A stretch of 64,000 nucleotides of DNA from Bacillota bacterium (GCA_019420305.1 JAHZHL010000008.1:9768-73767), one strand, 5' to 3'; numbered from the stretch's first letter, positions 34,233 through 43,730 are shown. Numbers and translations: made by a program. Notes: a model not told the origin generated them from the sequence alone.

Positions 34233-35351
34233 TCAGTTTCTTGGCTCTTCCTTAAAAAACACAATATTTCCCTTTTTTCCTTTTTTAGCACGATACAACG
34301 CCTTATCACTTTCCGCAATCGCCGTTTCCATCTTTCCTGTAAAGCGGGTCAGACCAATACTTACAGATATCGGGACACTCTTCCCTTCGCGATTCCGGTA
34401 TCCCATCAGCTGCTTCTGAAAATCCTCCAGCTGCTCTCGTACATGGGCAGAATCCGAGTCAAAAATGACTGCGCAGAATTCATCTCCTCCATACCGGAAG
34501 CTTTCCATCCAAGGCGACCAGGCCTGACAGGCCGCGCCAATATAACGCAGCATGTCATCTCCCTGCAAATGCCCATATGTATCATTAATTCGTTTAAAAT
34601 TATCAATATCCCATATCGCGAAAAATTCCGGCTGCTGATTTGAACCTCGGCAAAGGCCTCCTTTTCCTCCAAAAAAATCCTCCATTGCCTGTCGATTATG
34701 AAGGCCTGTCAGTACATCCGTCCTGCTGGTTTGCCGCATTTCATTCCAGGCACGTGTACTTTCCGTAACCATTTCTCTTTTTTCAATTTCCAGACGGATA
34801 ATAAAAAGAGACAACACATATACACCAGACAAAATCACAAGAGCCAGAATCAGATTCGCCACGGAAGCACTATCTTCTGTCACACTTTTATCAATACAAA
34901 ACCTGTCACTGAACAGTCTCCCCATCACAATCAGAACAAATGTGACGGTTGTCAGCGTTTTGTCTCCATAAAATACCGTAATCATAATCGCCAGTGAAAA
35001 AAGCAAACTGGTTGCAGGAAACATCCCGTGAACGATCGCGATAACAAAGGAGCATAGAGCCAGGCAGACGGAAAGCGCATAACATTTCACTTTCAGACTC
35101 GTCTTTCTTGATTGATACAAAACAAATCCACACAGAATCAGCAGAATATTGCATCCTGTTGGCAACAGAAGATACTTGAAAAAGTATTTCTGTGTGCTGC
35201 TTTCCATGACGCCTTGTGATGATAGCAGGAAGAAAAAAAGAACTTCCAGAATAAATGTCACAGCACCCGTGCAGAACAAAGTCAACATATGGATTTCTGC
35301 CGCTTTTTTCAGCGGTATGTTATAAACATCCTCTTTACCTGATTTTATCAT
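34233..35351 (-). CDS. Membrane-anchored GGDEF diguanylate cyclase
   Basis: This 372-residue protein has six predicted N-terminal membrane helices (about 20-190) and a C-terminal GGDEF domain: TDVLTGLHNRQAMEDFF near 212, DIDNFKRINDTYGHLQGDD near 250, and the catalytic FRYGGDEFCAV near 290. The residues just before the motif (SPWMESF) lack an RxxD inhibitory site, so product feedback through that site is not expected. It makes cyclic-di-GMP from GTP. It overlaps the upstream membrane-protein gene by 17 nt. Confidence 0.92.
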   Translation of the reverse strand: MIKSGKEDVYNIPLKKAAEIHMLTLFCTGAVTFILEVLFFFLLSSQGVMESSTQKYFFKYLLLPTGCNILLILCGFVLYQSRKTSLKVKCYALSVCLALCSFVIAIVHGMFPATSLLFSLAIMITVFYGDKTLTTVTFVLIVMGRLFSDRFCIDKSVTEDSASVANLILALVILSGVYVLSLFIIRLEIEKREMVTESTRAWNEMRQTSRTDVLTGLHNRQAMEDFFGGKGGLCRGSNQQPEFFAIWDIDNFKRINDTYGHLQGDDMLRYIGAACQAWSPWMESFRYGGDEFCAVIFDSDSAHVREQLEDFQKQLMGYRNREGKSVPISVSIGLTRFTGKMETAIAESDKALYRAKKGKKGNIVFFKEEPRN

Positions 35352-35901
35352 TCTCTTCCTCTTCTTTTTTAGAGAGCTTAAAATGAATCTGCTTGTTTTT
35401 ATGAAACCGGCTGCAATAAATGCGAATCAGCAATGTGTAAATCAGATCATAAAGGAGCAACATAACAACGCCCGCTCCAATCAGCACTAAAACCGGGAAA
35501 TCCGGCAGATTCGATCCGCCGAACAAAAGGCCTCTCAAGGCGGTCAGCGCCACTGTTGTTACTGCCGCGAAAAAAAGAATTTTCAAGATCATCTGCCCGA
35601 CCGGGTTTTTCAGCTTTTCAATAAAAAACTTTACAATTCCATAAAGGCCGAAAAGACCAACATATGGCAGCACTCCAACTTTGTTTGGCACAATCAGGAG
35701 CCCCAGCAGTACTGCAGCGATATAAAGCGTAACTCCACCCTTTACTCCGCTTTCCAGAATCATCACCGCGACAAAAAGAGAACTGATCGCGTAAAGCGTC
35801 AATTCTACACCCGGCGCGATGGACGCGCCAAACATAAAAAGAATGGTAAGCGCCAGGCAGATTCCTCCCAGCGCTAAACGATACGTTTTTTTATTTGTCA
35901 A
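35335..35901 (-). CDS. Hypothetical polytopic membrane protein
   Basis: A 188-residue protein with about five or six hydrophobic helices and a basic/acidic C-terminal tail (KKEEEENDKIR). It begins YRLALGGICLALTILFMFGASIAPGVE-like, with small-residue patterns like those of ECF transporter substrate-binding subunits, but I see no family-defining motif. It lies in a run DUF5685 - J-domain - this gene - GGDEF with short gaps or overlaps. Function unknown. Confidence 0.75.
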   Translation of the reverse strand: MTNKKTYRLALGGICLALTILFMFGASIAPGVELTLYAISSLFVAVMILESGVKGGVTLYIAAVLLGLLIVPNKVGVLPYVGLFGLYGIVKFFIEKLKNPVGQMILKILFFAAVTTVALTALRGLLFGGSNLPDFPVLVLIGAGVVMLLLYDLIYTLLIRIYCSRFHKNKQIHFKLSKKEEEENDKIR

Positions 35902-35912
35902 ATTCCGTCACC

Positions 35913-36494
35913 TCAGCAATCAGGTGTGCACATATCCAAACAGCAGTAGCACTGCAGCGCCTTGCAGAACGCGTCTTCCGTCGAGTTAAAACCTCTGCCG
36001 TAAGCGGTATTCTGATAGGATCTTCCGACATTCATCATCTGGTTCAGCGCCTGCTGGTATTCCGGGTTGTAGGGATCCATATTGACCGCCTGCTGCACTT
36101 TATTTACCGCGTCATCATACCAGCCTTTCCGGTACGACAACATTCCGGAAAGAAACATCCACTCAGCGTTGCGGTTTTGACTGCGATTGAGAATCTCTTC
36201 CGCGCCCTGCAGATTCCCCATATCGATGTTTCTTCTGACCTGGTTAAACTCCGCCGAACTGTTTGCCCTGCCGTAGCTGGAACCATTGTTTCGATAGCCG
36301 GAGTTTCCCTGGTTTTTCCCCATCAGCATATCGTACGCCTCATTTACTTCCTGCAGCTTTTCCTCCGCTAAATCGGAAAGCGGATTATTCTGATATTTAT
36401 CCGGATGATATTTTTTCACCAGTTCTTTGTACGCCGCCTTAATCTCTTCCTCGGAAGCCCCCTGTCTGACTCCTAACACTTCATATGGATCCAT
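35913..36494 (-). CDS. J-domain protein with helical repeat region
   Basis: The 193-residue protein opens with a complete J domain (residues 2-60: DPYEVLGVRQGASEEEIKAA then KKYHPDKYQ with the HPD tripeptide). A Gly/Asn/Ser linker and TPR-like helices follow (about 95-160). The tail is Cys-rich (CKALQCYCCLDMCTPDC), which could bind metal. It lacks the DnaJ zinc-finger and G/F-C domains, so it is a specialised DnaK co-chaperone. It starts at the base where the DUF5685 gene stops, indicating coupling. Confidence 0.9.
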   Translation of the reverse strand: MDPYEVLGVRQGASEEEIKAAYKELVKKYHPDKYQNNPLSDLAEEKLQEVNEAYDMLMGKNQGNSGYRNNGSSYGRANSSAEFNQVRRNIDMGNLQGAEEILNRSQNRNAEWMFLSGMLSYRKGWYDDAVNKVQQAVNMDPYNPEYQQALNQMMNVGRSYQNTAYGRGFNSTEDAFCKALQCYCCLDMCTPDC

Positions 36495-37351
36495 TATTCC
36501 TCCTTCTGGGTTATGCTCTCTGTTTTTCGCAATAACCCCTTGTACACCACGTTTTCAATTATACCTCTGTTTTTCTTAAGCGCGAGCAGATCCACCGCCT
36601 TTCCTATCTCACCCAGATAGTGAAACAAGTTGAACCTGCAAGCTTTCATAATTCTGGACTTAAAGCCCTCTTCTCCCGCCTCATAATGGAATCGGAAAAT
36701 CAGCGGATTATACGCGCCGCTCTCTATATTTTCATCAATATCATCGATCGCGTCGATCAGATAAATCCACTTTCCCAGATGATATCCGATTCGGCGCAGC
36801 ACCTGCTGTTCTTTAAAGCCTTCGGGCAAAGGACCCTCTTCAAAAATCGCTTCCATAATTTTCGCGAAAGCCTCTGCAGTCTCATCCAGGCTGTCGCATT
36901 TTTCATCCTCCAGGCGGTTCAGCGCTTTTAAATTTTCATCTACCCTTTCACAAAGCTGCTGCCTCGCGCTCTGCAGTTTGTGAAAGCTCCTCCTGAAGGC
37001 CTTTAAGGCTGCCTTCGCGCGCAGACTTCCCTCATCACGGACATCGTCCAGCAGCTTATACCAAGCAAGAATCAACATCGCATCCGCCGCGTAATCGATT
37101 GCGCTGTTACTTACAATCGTCTTCTTTTTCGCGGGATGAACGATACAATGTTCTCTCGTTGGCTCGTCAGCCTCCCTGGAAAGTCCTCCGAGAAGCAGTG
37201 CCAGAAAGGCGGCATCATAGCTCAGAACCATCCGCGGGATCTGTCCGTAACGCCTTGCGATAGATTTGCACACACCGCAGTAATAACCGCTGTAGACTTC
37301 AAATTCCCGCATTTTCAGCTCCGGCTTGTCTGCTGTTACATATCCTAACAT
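36494..37351 (-). CDS. DUF5685 family protein
   Basis: A 285-residue mostly helical protein beginning MLGYVTADKPELKMREFEVY and then YYCGVCKSIARRYG, the conserved start of DUF5685 with its C-x2-C pair at about residues 25-28. A third conserved Cys/His lies in HCIVHPAKKK near 70. The family is widespread in Clostridia, commonly beside a J-domain gene, as here. No biochemical role is established; a metal-binding membrane-associated function is a guess. Confidence 0.82.
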   Translation of the reverse strand: MLGYVTADKPELKMREFEVYSGYYCGVCKSIARRYGQIPRMVLSYDAAFLALLLGGLSREADEPTREHCIVHPAKKKTIVSNSAIDYAADAMLILAWYKLLDDVRDEGSLRAKAALKAFRRSFHKLQSARQQLCERVDENLKALNRLEDEKCDSLDETAEAFAKIMEAIFEEGPLPEGFKEQQVLRRIGYHLGKWIYLIDAIDDIDENIESGAYNPLIFRFHYEAGEEGFKSRIMKACRFNLFHYLGEIGKAVDLLALKKNRGIIENVVYKGLLRKTESITQKEE

Positions 37352-37482
37352 GCTGTTTCTGCCCCTTTCTGAACCTTAGAGTACCATATCGCCTATAAGA
37401 ATTCAAATAGTTATATAAAATTATCATAAAATCTTCATTATTTTTGTTCCCGTGCTTTATCCATTCCTTTAAAGACGAATTC

Positions 37483-37509
37483 AAAAGGAGCGGCGCGCCG
37501 CTCCTTTTT
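37483..37509 (-). terminator. Rho-independent terminator after fhs
   Basis: AAAAGGAGCGGCG/CGCCGCTCC followed by TTTT on the minus strand; GC-rich perfect stem 11 nt past the fhs stop. Confidence 0.88.
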
Positions 37510-37519
37510 GTCACTGAAT

Positions 37520-39196
37520 TTAAAACAGGCCTGTAATTTTTCCGGTTTTATCCACGTCGATTTTCTCTGCCGCCGGAACCTTCGGAAGCCCCGGCATGGT
37601 CATGATATTTCCGGTCAGCGCCACAATGAAGCCTGCTCCCGCTGATACTTTCAGATTCCGAACTGTCAGAGTAAAGCCGCGCGGCGCTCCCAGCAGTGTC
37701 TGATCATCCGAAAAACTGTACTGGGTCTTGGCCACACAGATCGGAAGGTTTCCAAATCCCAGCTGTTCCAGCTGTTCCATTTGTTTTCTCGCGGCAGGCA
37801 GAATGCTGATGTCATCCGCCCGGTATATTTTCGTCGCAATGACCCGTATCTTTTCTTCAATAGAAAGCTCCAGTCCATATGCCTGCTGGAACGTATTTGG
37901 TTCTTCACAAAGACGCACCACTTCTTCAGCCAGGGCAATTCCGCCTTCGCCTCCTTTTCCCCACACTTCACTCAGAGCTACATTGACGCCGAGTTCTTTG
38001 CATTTGCGTTCTACAAGCGCGAGCTCCGCTTCTGTGTCCGTCGGGAAGCGGTTGATCGCCACAACCGCGGGCAGACCATAGACCTTGGTGATATTCTCCA
38101 CATGCTGCAGAAGGTTCGGCATACCCTGTTCCAGGGCCTCCAAATTTTCCTGCCCCAGTTCCGCCTTTGCCACGCCGCCGTGATGCTTCAGAGCGCGGAC
38201 GGTCGCTACGATTACGACTGCCGACGGTTTTATTCCCGCCATGCGGCATTTAATATCCAAGAATTTTTCCGCTCCCAGATCCGCGCCGAATCCGGCTTCG
38301 GTCACAACATAGTCCGCCATTTTCATCGCCATCCGGGTTGCCATGACAGAGTTGCAGCCATGGGCGATATTCGCGAACGGACCGCCATGAATAAAGGCAG
38401 GCGTATGCTCCAGAGTCTGAACCAGATTTGGCTTAAGAGCGTCCTTGAGAAGCGCCGCCATCGCGCCCTGCGCTTTGAGCTGGCCTGCTGTTATCGGCTG
38501 GTTATCATAGGTATATCCCACGATAATCCGGGAAACCCGCTCTTTCAGATCCTCGATGTCCTTTGCCAGGCAGAGAATTGCCATAACCTCACTGGCAACC
38601 GTAATATCAAATCCGTCTTCCCTCGGAGTCCCGTTCGGCTTTCCTCCAAGTCCGTCTACAAGAAAGCGCAGTTGGCGATCGTTCATGTCCACACAGCGTT
38701 TCCACGTGATTTTTCTCGGATCGATTCCCAGAGAATTGCCCTGCTGAATATGGTTGTCCAGCATGGCGGCGAGCAAATTGTTTGCCGCGCCGATAGCGTG
38801 CATATCACCGGTAAAATGAAGATTAATATCCTCCATAGGCACAACCTGCGCGTAACCGCCCCCTGCCGCGCCGCCTTTGATTCCGAAAACCGGTCCCAGA
38901 GAAGGCTCCCGAAGCGCCACCAGGACATTCTTGTCAATCTTTTTCAGCGCGTCGGCAAGGCCCACTGTGGTCGTAGTCTTTCCCTCCCCTGCCGGGGTCG
39001 GAGAAATTGCCGTCACCAGAATCACTTTTCCATCCGGCGCGTCTTTTTTCTCCTCTAAAAGATTATAATCCACTTTTGCCTTATAGTTTCCATACAGTTC
39101 GATATATTGCTCCTCCAGCCCCGCGGCCTCGGCAATCTCCCGAATATCTTTCATTTCCGTTTCCTGTGCAATCTGAATGTCACTTTTCACTTCCAT
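37520..39196 (-). CDS. fhs: Formate-tetrahydrofolate ligase
   Basis: With the ATG at 39196 (AAAAGGAGAAT upstream) the enzyme has 558 residues, the family norm. It shows the ATP loop TAISPTPAGEGKTTTTVGLADAL near 60, REPSLGPVFGIKGGAAGGGYAQV near 92 and the folate region further on. It forms 10-formyl-THF from formate, ATP and THF, feeding purine synthesis or the Wood-Ljungdahl methyl branch. A frame open to 39325 is an artefact that would start inside the leader riboswitch. Expression is probably controlled by the ZTP riboswitch. Confidence 0.97.
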   Translation of the reverse strand: MEVKSDIQIAQETEMKDIREIAEAAGLEEQYIELYGNYKAKVDYNLLEEKKDAPDGKVILVTAISPTPAGEGKTTTTVGLADALKKIDKNVLVALREPSLGPVFGIKGGAAGGGYAQVVPMEDINLHFTGDMHAIGAANNLLAAMLDNHIQQGNSLGIDPRKITWKRCVDMNDRQLRFLVDGLGGKPNGTPREDGFDITVASEVMAILCLAKDIEDLKERVSRIIVGYTYDNQPITAGQLKAQGAMAALLKDALKPNLVQTLEHTPAFIHGGPFANIAHGCNSVMATRMAMKMADYVVTEAGFGADLGAEKFLDIKCRMAGIKPSAVVIVATVRALKHHGGVAKAELGQENLEALEQGMPNLLQHVENITKVYGLPAVVAINRFPTDTEAELALVERKCKELGVNVALSEVWGKGGEGGIALAEEVVRLCEEPNTFQQAYGLELSIEEKIRVIATKIYRADDISILPAARKQMEQLEQLGFGNLPICVAKTQYSFSDDQTLLGAPRGFTLTVRNLKVSAGAGFIVALTGNIMTMPGLPKVPAAEKIDVDKTGKITGLF

Positions 39197-39264
39197 CTTT
39201 ATTCTCCTTTTCCATTCTTCCTTTCGTCCTCCGCCCGCATTCCAGCCAGAGACGCGCAGAATAC

Positions 39265-39362
39265 AAAAAAGCCTGGCTGTCCGGACAAATGCCCAGACGG
39301 CCGGCTTGTTCCCGTTATACTTCATGTGGTCAGTTCCACTTGTTATCCGTCAGTCGTATAAC
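39265..39362 (-). promoter_or_regulatory. ZTP (pfl) riboswitch with overlapping terminator, controls fhs
   Basis: On the minus strand the P1 arms GTTATAC (39356-39362) and GTATAAC (39314-39320) enclose a GACTGACGG segment and a GTGG/CCAC P2 (39336-39339 with 39326-39329). After a linker comes GCCGGCCGTCTGGGC. The pseudoknot GACGG (39347-39351) with CCGTC (39296-39300) is perfect, and CUGGGC is the conserved ZTP-binding end. The same 3' segment starts a terminator (39292-39304 pairing with 39271-39284) followed by six T (39265-39270). Ligand binding should block termination and turn fhs on when ZTP signals 10-formyl-THF shortage. Confidence 0.88.
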
Positions 39363-39368
39363 AGTTTA

Positions 39369-39397
39369 ATGATACCATTCCTGTTTTTTTTAATCAA
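39369..39397 (-). promoter_or_regulatory. Sigma-A-like promoter of fhs
   Basis: Minus strand TTGATT (39392-39397), 17-nt spacer, TATCAT (39369-39374). The predicted start, about 39362, is the first base of riboswitch P1. Confidence 0.7.
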
Positions 39398-39402
39398 GAA
39401 CT

Positions 39403-41337
39403 TTATCGAACTCTGACGGTAAAGTTTTTCGTCACGCCATTACAGGTCACCCGGATTTTCGTCACGCCCTTTTTCCTGCCTTTCACGACTCCTTTCCGAC
39501 TGACTGTCGCGATTTTCTTATTCCGGCTCTTATAGGTCACTTTTCCTTTCGGCGTCGCCTTAACCCGAATCCGCACTTTTTTTCCTTTTTTAATCCGAGC
39601 CGATTTTTTCGTCAGACGCATTGTCGGATTTTTAACCGTTATCCTGCAGGAAACGCTTTTTCCGTTAGCTCTGGCAGTAATCACCGCGGTACCTTTGCGT
39701 CTGGCGGAGACCACACCGCTGCGGCTGACTGTCGCCACCTTCTGATTGCTGCTGCTCCAGGCCGCCCGGCTGCCGGAAACCCGGACGCCGTTTACCGTTG
39801 CGGTAAGAAGTACCGTTCGGGAAGCCTTTGTGTAAATCGTCGCGGCGGAACGATTCAGCCGGATCGTCGGCGCCTTTACATAGATCGTACAAGTCGCGCT
39901 TTTTCCGTTAGCCGAAGCGGTAACCACCGCAGCCCCCGCGCTTTTCCCGGAAACGATTCCGGTTCTCGACACTGCGGCTACCGAAGTTCTGCTGCTGCTC
40001 CAGACCGCCTGACTGCCGGAAACAGATTTCCCATCAATCTTCACCCGCAGGGAAGCTGTGTTTCCGGAACCCGCGGCATATAAGGACACCGCGCGTTTAT
40101 CCAGCGTTATCGTGTGGTTCTTCACCGTGATCCTGCATTTCGCCTCCTGGCTGCCCACTTTCGCGAGAATCCATGCGGTGCCGGGAGCGCGGCCGGTTAC
40201 CAGTCCGCTGTCATCCACCTCTGCCACCGACGGCGCAGAAGATTCCCACATTACATCTTCCTCATCCCAGAATTCAGACCCTGTAACACTGGCATTCAGC
40301 TGTACGGCGCTGTCATCGCCCGAGGCGTGAATCTGCGCGCTTTCCCGATCCAGCTTTACCACAGGCGGCGGCGTATGTACGGTCACGCGGCAGGAAGCTT
40401 CATAACCTCCGTCTGCTGTTGTTGCCGTAATCACCGCCTTCCCTGTTTTCAGCGCCTTCACCTCTCCCTTATCCGTTACCGAAGCGATTTTGGGGTTGGC
40501 GGAGGACCATTCGATCGTCTGATCCGAAGCTTCCTCAGGAAGAATAGATGCCGTCAGGACTTCTGACGTTCCCTCTGCCATCTCAAGCGTTTCTTTGTTC
40601 AGAGAAAGGCTCTTGACTTCTACATGGACATTATCCGCATAGTTTTTCCACGGTTCCGCTTCTTTATAGAGAGCCTCGCTCTTCGGCGGAACAATAAGGC
40701 GCAGAAGATTCGGAAGCTTTAACTCGCCTTCTACTTGCGGCGGCTGAGGCGAATTGAGCCGCAGTACCTCAAGACTGTCGCAGCCCTGAAGCGAATCCGC
40801 GCGCAGGATCCGGAGGCTTTCCGGCAACGTCAGTTCTCTCAGCGCGGTGCAATTCTTCAAGGCGCCCTGCGGAAGCTGCTCCTCCGGCAGTGTCACATTT
40901 CCCAGATCGAGACCGGTCAGAGTGCGCCCCAGTTTATCGCGGATAAACGCAAAATCCTCATCGGTCAGGACATATCCATCTTCTGTCGTTATGGTCAGCT
41001 TATCAATCTCCTCCAGGCTCTGCCCTTCCTCTAATCTGGCGGAAACCGCTTTCTCCAGTCCGCTGCCGCTTTGGGAAAGCGTCACTTTTACATTTTTCAG
41101 CGACCACTGTACCTGAAAAACAAAATTTACATTTTTCCCTAGCGTTCTGTCCTCGCTGTTCCCGCAGACCTCTTTGCCAAAAGACAGAACATAATTCCCA
41201 TTGGGCAGCGTTTCCGCGTCCACGCCGATATGAAGCGCTTTGGTAATCTGCCCCTGATTCCCCATATCATCGGATAAATCGCTGCCAAAGAATTTAAGCG
41301 CGCCCTCACCGCCGCTGAAAAACACCACCAGGGCAAG
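39403..41337 (-). pseudogene. 5'-truncated surface protein with LRR-like and Big2 Ig-like repeats
   Basis: The frame is open from a TAG at 41338-41340 to the stop at 39403, about 644 codons, with no signal peptide and no RBS-linked start (the first GTG, 41328, lies mid-domain). The N-terminal part holds a beta domain and a leucine-rich segment (LTGLDLGNVTLPEEQLPQ and SLEVLRLNSPQPPQ). About five bacterial Ig-like (Big2) domains follow, with the typical WSSSNQKVATVSRSGVVSA pattern. The C-terminus is strongly basic. Such proteins are secreted adhesins or wall proteins, so the missing start suggests a broken gene. Confidence 0.75.
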
Positions 41338-41731
41338 CTATATCAATCGCAGTCTGAAAACCGGCACAAAACAGACTTACAAAGTGCGCGCATATCGGAT
41401 CGTCAACGGCAAGAAAGTGTATGGAAACTACTCCGCGAAAGTAAGCGCGAAACCGGTTCCTGCCGCGCCAAAGATGCGTTTAAAAGCACGCGCCGATAAA
41501 GTAACCGTATCCTGGAAGAAGGTTTCCGGCGCGGATAAGTACATTGTCTACAAATCCACGAAGAAAAACAGCGGATACTATAACGCGTGGATTACGCAGA
41601 GAACGTCCTTCACGGATCGGGAAGTAAGAAAAGGAAACACTTATTATTATAAGATGAGAGCCTACAAAACAGTTGGAGGCAAAAAAATCTTCAGCAACTA
41701 CACAAAAGTTATAAAAGTTCGCGCGAAGTAA
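41330..41731 (+). pseudogene. 5'-truncated fibronectin III-type surface protein fragment
   Basis: The frame (RASYINRSLKTGTKQTYKVRAYRIV...) is the end of one Fn3-like domain and one full Fn3-like domain, ending IFSNYTKVIKVRAK. There is no start codon with an RBS and no signal peptide, and the upstream sequence is the minus-strand surface gene. This is the C-terminal remnant of a larger secreted protein. It resembles the Fn3 part of the NlpC/P60 protein at 45234-46067. Two hairpins follow at 41753-41780 and 41789-41812. Confidence 0.75.
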
Positions 41732-41752
41732 TTGCCCGGCTGCCGGACACGG

Positions 41753-41826
41753 AAAGACCCCTCGAAACAGAGGGGTCTTTGATTTCAGGGCAGGATTGAC
41801 GGCAGTCCTGCCTCTCCTTCTTTTTT
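41753..41826 (+). terminator. Tandem terminators after the Fn3 fragment
   Basis: First hairpin AAAGACCCCTC-6-GAGGGGTCTTT (41753-41780). Second hairpin GGCAGGA-10-TCCTGCC (41789-41812) followed by TCTCCTTCTTTTTTT. Confidence 0.82.
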
Positions 41827-41937
41827 TGTAAAATTCATGTTAATTCTATTGTTTCTGTATACATTCTTCAATCTTTTCTGCTAAAATAAAAACGTAAAAT
41901 TTCATTACTTATTTTTCAGCAGAGGACATTACAAAGA

Positions 41938-43017
41938 ATGAAAAGAAAAGAAGCAAAAAAGGGTGTAGTGTTCTTATTGTGTGTTATTCTAATTTTATTT
42001 TACATAAACATTATATTCTCTTTCCCTTCCGGCGAATCCGCGGACGGTTCCAAAGAAAAGTGGAACACGTTTTACGCGATGGAAGAGGATACGCTGGACG
42101 CAGTCTACCTTGGAACCAGCTCCGTGGATCGCTACTGGATCTCTCCGCAGGCATGGGAGGATACAGGCATGGCAGTCTATCCCTTTGCGATCTCCAGTGT
42201 CTCCTGTGTATTTCTCAAGCCTATGATGGAAGAGGTTTTGAAAACACAGGATGTGAAGCTTTTTATCATTGATATCCGCACCTTTACCAACGATGCCGAT
42301 GATATCTCAGACACCCGCATGCGCCGGGTGGTTGACAATATGAAGTGGTCTTCTACGAAACTGGAGGCCATGGAAGAAGGATTTGAGTACGCGTCTTATG
42401 GAGAAAATGACATTGATTCCGGTGATTTATCGTGGTACATTCCCTTCCTGAAATACCATCAGCGCTGGAATGCCGATCTGAACCTAGGAGATCTCTTTTC
42501 CATTTATCCCACTACCGAATACGGCGGTTACGCGGCTTATCAGCCCAAAGTGTTCACGTCCGTGCCCCAAAAGCATCCGAACATGTCAACCAAGGAACGG
42601 GCGCTGGAGGAAGAAAGCGCTCTGGAGCTTACAGAGCTTCTGTCCTATTGTGATACACTGGACTGTGAAATTCTCTTCGTCGATGCGCCGTACATTATGA
42701 CAAAGGAACAGCGTGAAAAATCTAATACCATCGCCGCAATAATCGAAGAGGCCGGTTATCCGCTGGTGGAATTCAATACCGAACGGTATTATAAAAAGCT
42801 GGATCTGGATTTCTCCTGTGATTATTATGACAAAAAACATGTCAATTATCTGGGCGCGGTCAAATACACACGGGTTTTCAGCCAATATCTGGACAAACAC
42901 TACCGCCTGGAGGAATACCAGAACTCCGAGGATCCTGAGTACTGGAGCGCTGCCTATGACAAACTGTCCGATAAAATCCGGGAATCCGGACAGGAGCTGC
43001 GTTCCGCGAGCAACTGA
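41938..43017 (+). CDS. Membrane-anchored SGNH/GDSL hydrolase-like protein (DltD/AlgX-like)
   Basis: A 359-residue protein with an N-terminal signal anchor (about residues 9-29). The extracellular domain has the block-I-like AVYLGTSSVDRYWIS near 56 (Ser at the nucleophile position) and the C-terminal DKKHVNYLGAVKYTRVF near 300, with the Asp-x-x-His pair in DYYDKKH. This matches DltD/AlgX-type SGNH proteins that move acyl groups on cell-wall or exopolysaccharides. No MBOAT partner is adjacent in this window, so the role is uncertain. It starts just after the Fn3 fragment. Confidence 0.75.
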   Translation: MKRKEAKKGVVFLLCVILILFYINIIFSFPSGESADGSKEKWNTFYAMEEDTLDAVYLGTSSVDRYWISPQAWEDTGMAVYPFAISSVSCVFLKPMMEEVLKTQDVKLFIIDIRTFTNDADDISDTRMRRVVDNMKWSSTKLEAMEEGFEYASYGENDIDSGDLSWYIPFLKYHQRWNADLNLGDLFSIYPTTEYGGYAAYQPKVFTSVPQKHPNMSTKERALEEESALELTELLSYCDTLDCEILFVDAPYIMTKEQREKSNTIAAIIEEAGYPLVEFNTERYYKKLDLDFSCDYYDKKHVNYLGAVKYTRVFSQYLDKHYRLEEYQNSEDPEYWSAAYDKLSDKIRESGQELRSASN

Positions 43018-43033
43018 AAACGTTCCGGCGGAC

Positions 43034-43070
43034 AAAAAAGCCACTGACTTCTCTTAAATCAGTGGCTTTT
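43034..43070. terminator. Bidirectional terminator between the SGNH gene and rnhB
   Basis: AAAAAAGCCACTGA, 11-nt loop, TCAGTGGCTTTT, between convergent genes. Confidence 0.92.
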
Positions 43071-43073
43071 CCT

Positions 43074-43730
43074 TTATCCTTTTTTCAGAAACGTTTTTCG
43101 GTGAATCGGGCACATTCCATAAATCCGCAGACCTTCATAATGCGCTTTTGTGCCGTACCCTTTATTCTTCTCGAACCCATAGCCCGGGTACTTGACCGCG
43201 AATTCTTTCATCATCCGATCCCTCGTCACCTTGGCGAGGATGGACGCCGCCGCGACCGAGAGGCTTTTGCTGTCTCCTTTCACCACATTCGTCTGTGGAA
43301 TCGGGATCTCTTCAATCGTCATCGCATCAAAAATAATATGCTCCAGCCGCTTTCCCTGTCTGTCCATTTTTTCGGAAACTTCCGCGACAGCCTGCCGCAT
43401 CGCTTCCTTTGTCGCCTGCAGAATATTGATTTCATCAATTCGCTTATGATCCACGATACCGATTCCCCATGCCAAGGCAGATGCCCGGATTATCTCATAA
43501 AGGACTTCCCTCTTCTTTTCCGTCAGTTTTTTGGAATCATCGATCCCCGGCACGTCAAAATCCCGCGGCATCACAACTGCCGCCGCGACCACCGGTCCCG
43601 CCAGAGGCCCCCTTCCCGCTTCATCTACACCCGCAATGTACTGTACCTCGTCTCCGCAGAGTTCCGTTTCAAATTGTTTCATCTCCTCAAGGCGCTGCCG
43701 CATCCGGAGTTCGCGTTCTTCTTTCTTCAT
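43074..43730 (-). CDS. rnhB: Ribonuclease HII
   Basis: This 218-residue enzyme has the RNase HII metal-binding carboxylates in YIAGVDEAGRGPLAGPVVAAAV (Asp-Glu near 34), the conserved DSKKLTEKKRE, and the later Asp in VVKGDSKSLSVAAASILAKVTRD. It cuts the RNA strand of hybrids and single ribonucleotides in DNA. It overlaps rbgA by 4 nt. The usual next genes, yraN and yifB, are not here but at 0-1.2 kb. Confidence 0.97.
   Translation of the reverse strand: MKKEERELRMRQRLEEMKQFETELCGDEVQYIAGVDEAGRGPLAGPVVAAAVVMPRDFDVPGIDDSKKLTEKKREVLYEIIRASALAWGIGIVDHKRIDEINILQATKEAMRQAVAEVSEKMDRQGKRLEHIIFDAMTIEEIPIPQTNVVKGDSKSLSVAAASILAKVTRDRMMKEFAVKYPGYGFEKNKGYGTKAHYEGLRIYGMCPIHRKTFLKKG

Noticed and set aside
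37781..39058. 425-codon open frame on the plus strand
   Set aside because: Antisense shadow of fhs; no start signal or recognisable domain.
39197..39325. N-terminal extension of fhs to an ATG-like start at 39325
   Set aside because: It lies inside the ZTP riboswitch and terminator; the ATG at 39196 has the RBS and gives the normal enzyme length.
39660..40560. Repeated DNA resembling a repeat array
   Set aside because: The repeats are degenerate in-frame Big2 domains of about 80 codons, not short identical repeats with unique spacers, so not CRISPR.
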